Of a DNA stretch of 64,000 bases, positions 44,201-58,300 are shown piece by piece. Source of the stretch: Flaccisagitta enflata (lineage: Eukaryota > Chaetognatha > Sagittoidea > Aphragmophora); contig OZ231127.1 of NCBI GenBank assembly GCA_965153355.1, positions 10,416,001 through 10,480,000 on the forward strand, read 5' to 3'. Position 1 is the stretch's first letter, and the number at the start of each line of letters is the position of its first letter. A program made the translations under genes and the position numbers. Below the pieces are notes generated by a model. That model was not told the DNA's origin. It was given only the letters and a program-made list of their open reading frames with translations, and did no database searches.

Positions 44201-47200
44201 TTTGGTCGGTCGGTCAACGCATTATTGTCATATCGTTAAAAAAAAGGACGATTCCGACGTCCTTCTTCATTCCTGTCACCTCTCGCAGTCTCTCGCCCGC
44301 ATTTATATTTATTCATTCATCCAACATTTATTAAATGATTAGCCTTGTGGAATAGCTAATCAGTAATCATATATTATATCAGTAATATCTCCTAGCTTTG
44401 GCTATCTAATATGTAACATCACCACTCTGGTGAAAGCGATGAAAAGGAACAAACTCCCTCTGATGGATGAACGGCAATCCGTTCATACATCTCTCTTAAC
44501 CATTGACTGCCATTGACAGATCAACGGTCGACCTCTTGCGTGGTAGTGACTCGGGAAGTGGCTCACACTGTCATCGATTCTTACGTCAACCCGAAGAAGT
44601 ATCGCGGTGGCGTCAGTGGCGTCGGCGTCTCGTATAACGCCTCCCACGCCCACCCCACTTCGCCATCTTCGTCGTTATCGTCCACTTCCGGTCTCGGTGG
44701 CGCTTCATCGAGCTTCAACGCCATCACTGTGCCGTCGGGATTCGCCGCCGCAGCCGCGCCCGCGACAACGTCCGTCGACCAAGACTTGGAGGCCGACGAA
44801 CATTACAGAAGCGGTAACAAGAATAACACGTGTTGAACAATTAGGCGGAAAAACACCTTTGCAAAATAACCACAAAAAGCACGTTTCTGGTTGACCCAGT
44901 ACGGTGAAATTTTAACTGTGATACGCCTAGAGTATCGAGACACTGCAGTAAAAATGATATTGAATTAGGCCAACTAGAAGTGTATGCTTTCTATCCATTT
45001 TATGCAAATATGTTTTTCCGCCTAATTGTTCAACACGTCATATGACCTTCGTTTTGATTTCATATTCATAGTTAATGATTAATGAGTAGGAATTATAAAA
45101 GGAAAACTCTCTTGTTTCGCGTGGTCAGTCTCAAGCAACAAATTGTCATGGGACTGATACTGTGGCTTGAACTCAGAATAAAAGATTCCCAACCTGATGA
45201 CTTTAAATGGAAAAAACTTAAATTTCCTTTTTTTCAGGTGTGATTTCGATTTTCAACCCAAAGAAGTCCAAGTCGAAGAAAAGCAAGAAGAAGAAAGAGA
45301 AGCGTCGATCTCATTCGGCGGCTCATGATGCTGCTGCTCATGCAGTTGCCGCTGCGACCGCTTCCGCCGCGGCTAACTCTTCCATCCACTCGCCCGCGCT
45401 AGGAGCCGCGACCGAAGACGAGGAAGCGACAAAGGAACCTCTAGATCTCGATCCCACCGCCAGTTTTCAGGTTTATTTCGAGCGCTCATTGTGTGAATAA
45501 ACTTTGCCTCTATTTTCTACTGGCAAAAACTTGTGTGAGTGTTTCTCATTATTATTGACATTTTTTTTTTGCTCAAATTAAGAGAGAAACAGCGGAACTC
45601 ACGAAATTAATGACCTAAAAGATTTTACCTTGATTCAAAACTGTCAATTTATGAGTATATGCATTTCAAGCTTTAAACTGGTTTTTTTTTGTTTCGGCGC
45701 TTTGTCACTTTTTAAGGCTCAAAACGAGAAACTTCGTTTGAAACGTCTGAAAATGGCGGAATTGGCAGCCAGACAAAGTCAAAGCCCCACTTCCGGTCAC
45801 CAAAGTCCAAACACGAATCCTCATCATCAAAGTCCGTCACCAACTCGTCCTCCATCAACATCCGCTTTCCACATCGGCCCCTCGACGACGGCGTCTCGAG
45901 CGTTGAAATTCGAAGACTCTTCTTCCGACAATCGGCGAATCCGTTCCCCCCAACCGGCCGTCGACGTAAAAACAGTCGCCGGCGATCCTCTACCTCACGA
46001 GATTCCGACATCGACGCTTCCGATCACATCCTCGCCGCGCTTCGCCTCTCAAGTCAAGTCGCCTTTCTCGCGTCAACAACCAACTTCCGCTTACAATCGA
46101 TCGAATCAATCGCGAGAAATGATGACCAGTCCTTCCACGACACCATCTCTTGGCCGCAGACAGGTTTCATAAGTGTACAATTTTATGAGTGCCATCGTTA
46201 GATCACAACCTAGTCCTAGATGAGGAAAGTCAACGTTCGGTTCCTAGTTTGGGCGATTATAGCTATGTGTTTATGAAATCCGTGACGGCTATAGCAAGCT
46301 AATGCGAATGCTTAATTTCTTTTGCACGTCAATTTCATTGACTCATTCACACCATGGTGCTCTCTTTTCCTTTTCACCCCTCTATAATCTATATCTGTCC
46401 TTTCCCGCGCATTTTCTCGTCCTTTTCTCAGAACCGCGGTCTCCTGATGCGCAAAATCCTTCGAGAGCAAAAACGATCCAAGAAACGGAAAGAAAAAAGG
46501 CGTAGAAAGTCGTTGGAAAATAATTCGGGCGTCAGCGAATCTGAAGACATCAACGACAACGAGGGCGACGACGACAACGACAACAAAGACACTTTATTGA
46601 CAAGCGAAGAAAGATCGCGTTTGATCAAAGCGAGATCTCGTCGACTCTCCGATCGAGACGCGACACCGGAAGCCGTTTTGCCGCCTTCGGAGAAGAAGTT
46701 CCAACTGTCCGTCGACACTTCCTCGACGTCGCAACAACGACGACAGTCTATAGACTCGACTTCGGATCGTAAGCTTCAAGGCAAACCCAAAGTGTTGTTG
46801 GAATGCATTTCTCAAGGAGATATGGATGCGTTTTACAGGCGCTCTTCTCGACCGGTCAAGCAAAAAGCGCACGACAAGAACGAAGGCTATCAAGTGCCGG
46901 ATTTCAAAAAGTCATCACCGGCGAAATCCGCGGTTTTGGATACGGTGGACGACGTGGCCGCGACGAGGAATGAATGGAAACGTGAGCACGACAGGTATGT
47001 TGTTACCGATTATGATCAAAAATGGGTTTCACATTTGAACACTACTATCTAGGCGGAAAAAATCTTTCGGCACGTTTACATGCATATCTCAGGTTAGAAT
47101 CAACCAATCATCAAAAAATCGGTGAGATAATTAAAGCTCTTCAAATTTGCAAGAGATTGACGCAAACCGCATCTCTCTAGCTCTTTGCGTTCAAAAATTA

Positions 47201-50200
47201 TTCAACTTTGATTGAAATACTTCAATTTCGCTTTTGCCATTTCTATTCAATCTTCTAATAGTATCACTTCACTCTTTTTTTAATTACTTCTGAACGCGTT
47301 GAGCTAGACAGATGCGGTTTGCGTTACCTGCTTGCAAATTTGAAGGGCTTCATTTAGGTCACCGATTTTTCTATAATTAGATGAATCTTGTGGAAGCTAT
47401 AAGTTTAAATGCAGCAAAAGAAGAGATAAAAATAAATCGCAAGAAAGATCCAGAAGGCCTTCACTCCAGAGTACCTCAAGAAGCTCTACAGATCGTTTCC
47501 CCAACTAAGGATGGCTCTAATCAAGTCAAAGGGAGCTCTCACTAGTCATTGATGGATTTGTAACTGATTTGTATCCATTTTTACATCAATGAATACATTT
47601 CTGTTACAGGTCGAAAGATTTTTTCCGCCTAGATAGTAATTGACAAGTTTCAGCCCTGTTCTTATACTATTCCATTGCTAAGGAGAAGGCGAGTTTGGTA
47701 AAAAAAGAGATTAAATCTTTCATCAACCATTTTCCCCCAATTTCCCTTCGTCAACAACCATCCAGGGATGCGTTTTCCCTACCTCGATCTCCATCCCCTC
47801 CCGGCCCTCCTCCGTTGGAGTCTCTGTCTCTGTCGTGCTTCGACTGCGACTCTGTGTTTTCGTCCACGTCCGAGCTCGTCCTTCATCAAATGGCCAACCA
47901 TAACACCTTCCGGCCTTTTGTGTGTCTCTTTTGCGGCAAATCCTCTTCGAAGAGAGACAGAGTCATCAAACATTTGAGAGTGTCTCATCGTTACGCCGAT
48001 GATAAACCAGTCAAAGGCTACAGCGTCGAGAATTTGGTCCAGGTACAACTAGAATGGCTTCCTCAGTTCTTTTCTCTCATTTTCATATTTTCGCCTCATT
48101 TGCAACTCCCATTTCCGTTTCCATCTTGTTTCCCACATCTAACTTTTCCTTCTATTTCCATCTTTTTCTTCCTCTTTGAATTTATTTGTCTTCTCCCATT
48201 GTCATCTTCCTCCCCATTTTCTCTTAGCACCTTCTACCACCTCGTTGTTATCTTTCCTTCCCTATCATGAAGTAACTTTCCTCCTCTTTCTCTGTTTTTA
48301 TCTTTTTCCTCTAATCTCATCTTTTTCCTCTAATCTCATCTTTTTCCTCTATTCTCATCTTTTTCCTCTATTCTCATCTTTTTCCTCTATTCTCATCTTT
48401 TTCCTCTATTCTCATCTTTTTCCTCTATTCTCATCTTTTTCCTCTATTCTCATCCTTTTCCTCTATTCTCATCCTTTTCCTCTATTCTCATCCTTTTCCT
48501 CTATTCTCATCCTTTTCCTCTATTCTCATCTTTTTCCTCTATTCTCATCTTTTTCCTCTATTCTCATCTTTTTCCTCTATTCTCATCTTTTTCCTCCATT
48601 CTCATCTTTTTCCTCCACTCTCATCTTATTCCTCTATTTTCATATTTTTCCTCTATTTTCATCTTTTTCCTCTATTCTCATCTTTTTCCTCCATTCTCAT
48701 CTTTTTCCTCCATTCTCATCTTTTTCCTCCATTCTCATCTTTTTCCTCCATTCTCATCTTTTTCCTCCGTTTTCCTCTTTTTTCCTGTTTTTCCTCCATT
48801 TTCATCTTTTTCATCCATTTTCATCTTTTTCCTCCATTTTCCTCTGTTTCCTCCATTTTCCTCTTTTTCCTCTTTTCATCTTTTTCATCCATTTTCATCT
48901 TCTTCATCTTTTTCCTCCATTTTCTTTTTCCATTTTCTTTTTTCTCCTTCTTTTTCCATTTTCTTTTCCTCCATTTTCTTTTCCATTTTCATCCTTTTCT
49001 CCATGTCCCTTTTTTTTCCTCCATTCATCTTTTTCCTCCATTTCTTCATTTTCCTTTTTCCATTTTTCCTCCATTCATCTTTTTCCTCCATTTTCATCTT
49101 TTTCCTCCATTTTCATCTTTTTCCTCCATTTTCATCTTTTTCCTCCATTTTCATCTTTTTCCTCCATTTTCATCTTTTTCCTCCATGGTCATCTTTTTCC
49201 TCCATGGTCATCATTTTCCTCCATGGTCATCATTTTCCTCCATGGTCATCATTTTCCTCCATGGTCATCATTTTCCTCCATGGTCATCATTTTCCTCCAT
49301 GGTCATCATTTTCCTCCATGGTCATCATTTTCCTCCATGGTCATCATTTTCCTCCATGGTCATCATTTTCCTCCATGGTCATCATTTTCCTCCATGGTCA
49401 TCATTTTCCTCCATGGTCATCATTTTCCTCCATGGTCATCATTTTCCTCCATGGTCATCATTTTCCTCCATGGTCATCATTTTCCTCCATGGTCATCATT
49501 TTCCTCCATGGTCATCATTTTCCTCCATGGTCATCATTTTCCTCCATGGTCATCATTTTCCTCCATGGTCATCATTTTTCTCCATGGTCATCATTTTCCT
49601 CCATGGTCATCATTTTCCTCCATGGTCATCATTCTCCTCCATTGTCATCATTCTCCTCCATTTACCTCTTTTCCTCCATTTTCCTCTTTTCCTCCATTTT
49701 CTTTCCATTCCATTCGTCTCGTTTCTCTCCATTTTCTTCTTTACTCTCCATTCTCTTCATGTTTTTCCTCCATTTGTATCCATTTCCTGCACTTTCATTT
49801 CTTCCCCCTCCCCATTTCTGATCTTTCTCCCCATTTCTGATCTTTTTCCATTGATAATCATTTTCTTGTTTTCTCATTTCTCTCCAGCTCAAACTCCAAC
49901 TCAAAGAGCGACACGCATCCGCTTCCGAAAAGAAGCTCGACTTTGGGGATAAAGAGGAGCTCTCCTCTCCTCCCGCTCCTCATCCTCCTCATCCTGTCAT
50001 CGCTCCTCCTCTTCCTCCTTTGTCATCTCCTCAGTCTGCCGTAAACGACGATGATATCGAGGGAGATGATGTTTCCTCACCTCTCTCTTCACCCACCGTC
50101 GACTCACACGCGGAGGTGGACGAAGAAGAAGAAGAGGAGGAAGAAGAAGAGGAAGAGGAGCCACCTTCTCCGCCTCCACCACCGCCTCCACTCCCGACTC

Positions 50201-53200
50201 GATCATCCTCCTCGAAGAAGAAGAAACAAAAGATCCAAGTCATGTTTCAATGTCGCATCTGCAAGAAACTAAGCCAAAGTCGTTCCACCTGCACCAAACA
50301 TTGTCTCTTCAAACACGGCATTTCTAAAAAAGCCGTGGAATATTACATCGGCATTAAACAGGTCAAAGTCACTTACGAGCCCGTGCCGAGTTACAAGACG
50401 CTCGTCGGCAGGGAAAGGGGAAGGGATGGGGGTAGGAAGAGAGGAGGAAGCGCCGTTGGTGTTGTTGGCGACGGTGGCGACGTCGGAGAAAGGACCAGAA
50501 ATAGGAGCGGGAATGACCGCCGCCGGTCCTCCAAAGATGTCGGTAGCCTCGCTACGGCAGCGCCACGTCGAAAATCACGTCGACGCCGAAGTTCGTCGCC
50601 AGCATCCGCATCCTCCACGACGCCACAACGTCGACGTTCGACGTCGATCGAAGAACAACGCGATCTTCGGAGGCGTTTGAAACACGTCAATGACGATCTG
50701 GACATGGCGTCTCCAAGGCGGTCGTCTAGAGATCGTTTGGAGGATGCCGTGGATGGGTCCCGGAATGTACCGTCGACAGGATCCGCCGACATCCGTCCCG
50801 ACGAGCGAATCGCGGCGATGAAAGTGGATCTCGATGATCTCGTCAAGGCGGAGCCTTTATCGCCGCCTCTTGTCCGGCCGCCGAAGACCTCCGGACTCGA
50901 CACCGTCGACGTAGATCCTCTTGGAATCGCTCGCGGGTCGAGAGATGATGATGCAGTGGAGGATGAAGTTGATGACGACGATGAAACAGCATCTCAGCTT
51001 TCGGAGGCGGACGAAGATGGAGGCGATGTCGACGACGACGATGTCGGCGATACGGAAGATGAAATCGAGGAAGTTGACGACGATGACGAAGATGTTGACG
51101 AGGTGGTGGAAGAGTCCGACGGCATGTCCACCAATGAGGCCGTCGACTCGACAGCCGATGAAGATGCCCACGTCGCAGCATCCGTTGATCAACGTCATCA
51201 TCATCGTCGTCGTGGAAGACCTCGTCGTCCATCGGGGGATAAGGAGACGATGAGGATTCAGAAAGACTCAAAACCGCGCAAATCTTCAGTGAAGGAAACG
51301 CCCTCGACGTCGTCGACGATGACGAATCAATCGAACGAGTCACGGACGACGCGATCCGCTGCCGCAGCCGCCGCCAAAGACGAGGCGTTGACGTCTCCAC
51401 CGCGAAGATCAAGACGCTCGACTTCCGGTCCGAGAAACTCCGTCACTTCCGGTTCAGCGTCGACGACGACCATCTTGGGCCCTCCAGTGCCATCGAAGAA
51501 ATACAAAGGCTACGTGTACGTCACTGAATTCGTGCCTCATCCTCCTCTTCCTCCTCCTCCTGTCACCAAAACAGTTGGACGCAAAACTCGGAAATCCGGG
51601 CGAAACACGGACGCTGATAGTGACGACGTATCTCGTCCCGTAGTCACAGATAGTCAACTGAGCGTAAAACCAATGATGGAAAATGACAAATCTGATTCGG
51701 ACAAACGGAAATCAAATGCGGACAACGATGTGTCGGACAAAGACGCTGACTCATCTCTAATCATCGAAGTGACTCTTGGAAAACCTTCTACTAGTACCTC
51801 TTCTTCTTCAACACCCGCCATCCAGATTAAAGACAAATCACCTTCATCCTTCTCGTCAATATCATCATCATCACTATCATCAACAAATGATAAGACGACG
51901 AATGAAAGTGACAAAAATCGCTTGAATGATGCCAGTTTTAATTCTTCTTCGAAATTGGAAGCAAATATCGATTCGGTGACAAAAAACCGCGAATCAAATC
52001 CTGATCATGATGCTGGAGTAACAACAACAACAACAACAACAGCTAATGCTGTTGAAGAAGAAAAGGATTCTAGTGATAGTGCAGAATGTTCTAGTGAATC
52101 AAGGGATCGACGAGATGATGATGCTGATGATTCTAAATCAAACGCCACGACTAAATTGACTATCAACGTGGTTTCAACCAAAACCAGCGATGGATTAGTA
52201 ACCTCCATGACTAACGATGAATTAGTTTCATCCATGACTAACGATGAATTAGTGTCATCCACGACTAACGATGAATTAGTAACCTCCATGACTAACGATC
52301 AGTCAGGAAAATCTGCGACTGAATTTGACGAGTCGCCTCGTGGAAGACATCAGAGACAATCAAGTGATGCTTCTTCTTCTTCTTCTTCTCCCTGGATCAC
52401 AGTCAGCCGTCCTCTATCCTCCATCACTCGACGATCCTCATCTTCCTCGATTAACAATAACAACAACAATAATGAAAACAACAGCAACAATAACAACAAC
52501 AAAGATCGATCGTCGTCTTCGAAATCCAACCCGATTGAAAGTGAGATCTTTCACGCCCGAATGGAGTCGGCCTCCTCGCTTCATTCCGAAGGCCAAACTA
52601 CTGCATCTGTTGACCCTAAGAAGAGACCGAATGACCCCGTCACGGACGAGTTTGACTCGAATGTGGTCGAGAAGGAGGAATCTGTGTCGAGGAGAAAAAC
52701 CCGTTATTCGGAAGATGAAGGAAAAGATCAACAACAACAACAACAACAGTCATCTACCGATCTTTCGTCACGAAAACCGAATGTATCGACGAAGAGTCAT
52801 GGAAGCGCAGGCGATGTAACGACAATGACAGGAAAAAGTATCGACGCCACTGCGCCATCGTCATCATCATCATCAACATCTTCTTCTAAAGCGCTCTATC
52901 AGCGACACGAAACATTCAGCGCTGAAAACTCCGACAACGACGAAAGCGAAAATATCGAAGGCGAAGAAGATAAAGGCGAGACTGCCCACGCCGCTTCAGG
53001 GATGAAATCAGGAGGACGCGCATCAGTCGCGGCAGCGGACGCGGCAGCAGCTTCGAGTCCACGCAACGTGGCAGCTGGAAACGCGACGACGGCTGCAGGA
53101 GCGACGTCGCAGCTCGAAGAAGTGGATGGCGATGATGCAGCTGGTTTTACTGTAGTCGAGGTTGGGAAGGCGAGAGACGATGATGATGATGGGGAAAGTC

Positions 53201-55289
53201 GGAAGTTGAGATCGGGGAGAGGGGGAGGAACTCTGAATACCAACGTTGACGATGGAAGAGATTCTAATTCTTCTCTGCATGACAAAAACACGACGACCAC
53301 AGTCACGTTTACGATCGCCACAGAAACGGCCATGGATGAAGCTGATGTCAACGCATCCACCATCCATTCTACCACGAGAGAGAACACCACCACCAACACC
53401 ACCACCACCTCGGCTGATCTACCTGTCAGTGATGTGCATGATTCATCGCATCCTAGTGGAAGTAAAGTCGCTTTAGCATCTACAACCCGCTCATCTGCAC
53501 TCTCTACCACTTCCTCGTCCGTACACGCCAAATCCTCCTCTACCACCGTAACCACCACCACCGCCACCGTCTCTTCCGTTCCTTTAATAAGAAGGTCAAA
53601 TCGCACGCCTTCGGCTAGAAAAGAACGAGACGACGTCAACGACGCGACGTCGTCTTTCTTAATGTCGTCGTCGTCATCGTCCTTGGTTCTTGCCGCGTCG
53701 TCATCGTCGTCTTCATCGTCGTCTCCGTCTTTGATTAAGGCCAGTCCGAAGAAGAAGAAAGGGTGGGTTTACGTGATAGAAAAATCGAGTCCCGGCCGAG
53801 AAGGGAGAATGGAATCAGAAGAAGGAAAAGCCGAGACTCGATACGACGACGAGGATGGCATGACCACGAAAAGGGGAGGTGGGGGCGAGAGGAAGGAGAA
53901 GGAGGAAGAAGAAGAAGAGGTGGAAGATGAAACGCAGTCGCAATCGGCGACGATAAAACGCCACGGAGAAAAGGAAGGAGAAGGCCGGTTCGGAATTCGG
54001 AAAAGGAAAAGGGAGGAAATGGAGGAAAGTAGGAAAGAAATCATTCGTAGCGGAGGGGAAAGGAAAAGAAGCAGCGAGGAGGAAAGAAAAGGCGAAGATG
54101 AGATGTCAGTGGGAAATGAAAAGGCGAAAAAGGAGAGAAAGGAAAGAACCGAGAAAGGTGGAAAAAGCCAATCTGACACCGACGATGATATCATCCGGAA
54201 GGAAGGAATGAGTAGACAAAGGAGAATGAGTTCTAGACGAGACAAAGACAGTAGAGCCTCATCTACAGACACAGAACAAACGGACAAACGGTCCACCAGA
54301 CAAATGAGCGGTCAAAATAACAATCCCTACAGTAGTGTCGGTCCGTCTCGGCCTCTCGTCACTCCCTCCAAAGTCAAAGGCTACGTCTACATCACCGAGC
54401 CAATAAATCAACCTAAACGACACCAAGAACAAGACGTTGTTTTAGAAGGGCGTCGATCGAGATCGGGAAAAGTGAACAAAGAAACATCCCCACTTTCATC
54501 TCCTTTGAGAAAGAGAGTGAGGAGAGGTGAGGATTCAAACGAGGAGGATGGTGGTAGTGATGATAAGATGATGGTCGTTGTGGGAAGAAAGGAAGTCGAT
54601 GGCGTTAAAGCAGGAAACAACGCCGCCGCCGCTGGCATCGTAAACCCGTCATTGGCGTCGTCGTCGTCGTTATCGTCGTTTCCTTCATCATCGTCCGTTT
54701 TATCGTCTCTCTTCACGACGCCATCGCCTTCTTTATTCCTTCTCTCTGCCGCGCTACGAAACGAGAGAACGGAATCAATTTCCAACACCAACGCGGACGA
54801 GAAACGTGCACGCGCACAAAGCGCGCCGGCGTCCCGACGCGCCTCGCGCGCCGCCACTCCGACGACACATCGGCGCGTCGCGGCGTCACGCCCCGCGACT
54901 CCATCACGCGGCGGCGGCGGCGGCGCCGCCGCCACGGGAGCGGCGTCATCATCTTCTTTGTCATCCACCCACGGTGCTTCCAACGACAATCTGCTGACAG
55001 TGACATGCCGACCGGCCGTGTCTAAATTCCCCGGCGCTCAAAAGTCTCATCGTCTTCCACGCGCAAACGTGCTCTCTGATAAGCAGTTAGCCAGCGCCAA
55101 TTCGTGGAGGTCGTCGGAGGTTCTTACGGAAATTACAGCTGAACCAGTATCAATATCGGAACCAGTAACAACGATATCATCGCATGATGAAGTTGACACC
55201 GAAGGTAGTCAAACTATGGAGTCTGAAGAAAGAACGACGATGGCGACGTTTGGCAAGGATCGGCGAAAAGAGACAATGACAACAATCGC

Positions 55290-55320
<31 letters not shown>

Positions 55321-58300
55321 GCAACAACGAGACCAAAATCCAACGCCTCCGCGTTCAATCTTCGCTCTCCGCGCGGAAGAAGCTCGATGGAGGGGAGAGA
55401 AGGCCCAACATCGCACGCACACGCGCAAGCATCATCATCATCATCTTCTTCTCTCTCGGGCGGCGCACGCGCTATCGAACCGACGACCGCCGACGGCTCG
55501 CGGCTCGCTGCTAAAACCGGCGACGAACGCTTGCGAGAAAGAAAAAGCCAGAGAGATAGAGAAAGAGACAGAGAGGAAAAGGAAGGGAAAAGGAGAGATA
55601 GAGACAGAGACGGACGAAGTAGAGAAAGCGAGAGGAATAAGACCATCATCGTGGCCGGCCGATCATCGTCACTCGAAAAGGAGGATGAGGGAGATAGGGA
55701 TAGCGAGAGGGAAAGAACGGCAGTGGAGGGAAAGAGAGACAGAGACAGAGGCGTGCGAGGGACGGAAACGAAAGCGAGAGATAGAGATAGAGACGAGGAA
55801 AGAACGTCGATGGAAGACGAGAGAGACGGAGACAGAGACGACGATGATGATGATGATATCGGAGCTCGGGCAAAGACCGACAGTGACGAGAGGAGACGGA
55901 GGAAAGGAGATGGAAAGGAAGAAGAAGAGGATGAGGAAGGGAGAATATTTGATGAGATTTCGCTCTCTGGCGAACCGAAGCGAGGACGACGTCCGGATCA
56001 AAGTGGCCAATCAGAGACGAGGATGAGACGCCGTCGACCAATCAACGTCGAGGATTATGAGTTGGACTCTCTATATCAACATCATGAGCTGCTTTCTTCT
56101 TCCCATGACGAAGAGGAGGAGGAAGGAGAGAGGGGGAGACCACATAGACCGGAAAGGGGGCTTACTGCCTCTAACACGCGTCGTGGCTCTCTGCGCCGTT
56201 CCTTCTTCTCGCGTTCGAAAATCGCAGAGAGTGACAACGAAGAAAGAGACGGAGAAAGAGAGAAAGGAGAAATAAAGCCATCGTCGTCTTTATCTGCAGC
56301 GCCACTCGCGTTGACAAAGAGCAAGAGTAGTCATTCTAGTGATAGTAAAACGACCTACGAATCGGCGAATGATAACAACAGCAAGACGACGAAGAAAAGG
56401 AAAGAGTCAAGTAGCGAGTACCAGCACGAACAACTACGACAACAACGACAACAGCGACACTCGCGAGCCACCGGCTCGACCGGCCAAGGCGGAGAAAGAG
56501 AAGCGATAGGCACTCGCACTCGCTCTTCATCCTCCTCTTCATCGTCGTTCGCCTCTCCTCCTCCTCCTCCTCCTCCTCCTCATCGCCTGCTGTCTTCTCA
56601 TTTCTCCGAATCCAACACTCGAGAACGATTCTCTCCGACGAAAAAAGAGAAAATACTAAACAGCGGAGAAAAAAGTAAAAAATTCCATGATAATGAAGAT
56701 GATGGGAAACGTGGGCTAAGACGTAGATCTTCAAATCTGCCGGATGACGACGCTTTTTCTCCTTCTGAAGATAGTCAAGGACTGGAACATTCAAATCAAG
56801 ATAATTCAACTCCTTCAACGTCTGGACGTCATTTGTCTCGTGAAAAAGATCAACATCTCGAAGAAGACGATAGTCATCGGGAGGTTATTCCAACGAGAAA
56901 CAGCATAAACAGCCAAAGAAGCAGTCGAGGTCATCATCATCATCGCCACAGTCCTCGTCTTCGTACTCAGCCAACCTCTCAAGGTAAAAACCATCTCGAT
57001 GAACTGCTCGATGTTAAATCCCGTCTCGAACACGAAACTGACAACCACGAAGATGATGACGATGACGACGACGACGACGACGACGACTCAAATCATACGT
57101 TGTTAAGATTAAGAAGCGGGGGAAAGGTCGATGATCCAGCTTCGTCTTCTTCTTCGTTGTTGTTAAACTCGAAGACGTCATTAACATTATTATCGGGAAA
57201 GAAAGTGTTTGTCGAGTTATTCAGATTGCCGGATTCTATATTCCAACTTGGCTCTATGAAAATCGTCTCCTCTTCTACGAATCTTACAGATACTAACTTG
57301 GCAAAGAGTGGCAAAGAGCGCGGAAACATTATCGGCGGTGGTTCAACATCTCTCGGTCCCTATCTTCCATTAAGTACTACATCAGCGGATACACTTACGT
57401 CCGCTATCACTACGGTGATAACATCAATCGCCGCTGTCACTTCAATATACACTTCTCCCATCTCAAGCCCCGTCTCCCTCTCCTCCTCCGCGGGACGCCG
57501 TTCTCATCGCGGCGTCGCTCCCCGTCTTCGTCCTCCACCACGATACCACTCTCAGTTCATCCACTCTAATCAAAAGGGTGGTGGTGAAGAAGACGAGGCA
57601 GAGGAAGAAGAAGAAGACGAAGAGGAAGAAGTGTACGAGGAAGATAACGAAGACGAAGAACAACAACAACCATCTCAGTTACGCCCTCAGCAACGTGAGT
57701 CACGCTGGCGCCGGGCTTTGCTCGCGCGGCAAAGTAGAGACGGTAATCCCGGTGACAACGACGCCGCCACCAGCGCCACCGCCACCAACAACGACGCCGC
57801 CACAACCGCCACCACCAACAACGACAAAGAAATCCAACGCCAACGCGTTGGCACATTAACAGCCACAACAACAACAACGACGACGCAGCCAAATCAACGA
57901 GGAGCGCCGCTGCCGCAGGAGCAGCAGCGTCGGCGTCCATTGCGTCGTTGCTCTCAGCCACCGCAGCAGCGCAGCGGCGAAAGAGAACACGAAGAAGGCA
58001 GCTGCCAACTCGAGGAGGAGAAGGAGGAAAGAGAGAAAAGCATCGATTCTGGTACTATGTCTACTTCCACTACGCCTCCCACTCTCTCTCCTCTTCTTCT
58101 TCGAGGTCCGATGCCAGAAAGAGGAGGAGGAGGAGGAGGAGGAGGAGGAGGAGGAGGAGGATTGGCAGCGGTGGGATTGAGGAAAGTGAGAGCGCGAAGA
58201 TCTGCCTCTACTTTGGATAATTCTTCCGATAATCTCCACCCCCACCAATCCTCTTCTTCCACTACCACCACCGCCACCACCACCTCCCTTTCGCCCTCGA

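Noticed and set aside
48176-49840. Plus-strand open frame of 554 codons, and overlapping ones at 49003 and 49185
   Set aside because: Pyrimidine minisatellite with Phe/Ser/Leu/His only; it lies in an intron bounded by phase-matching splice sites.
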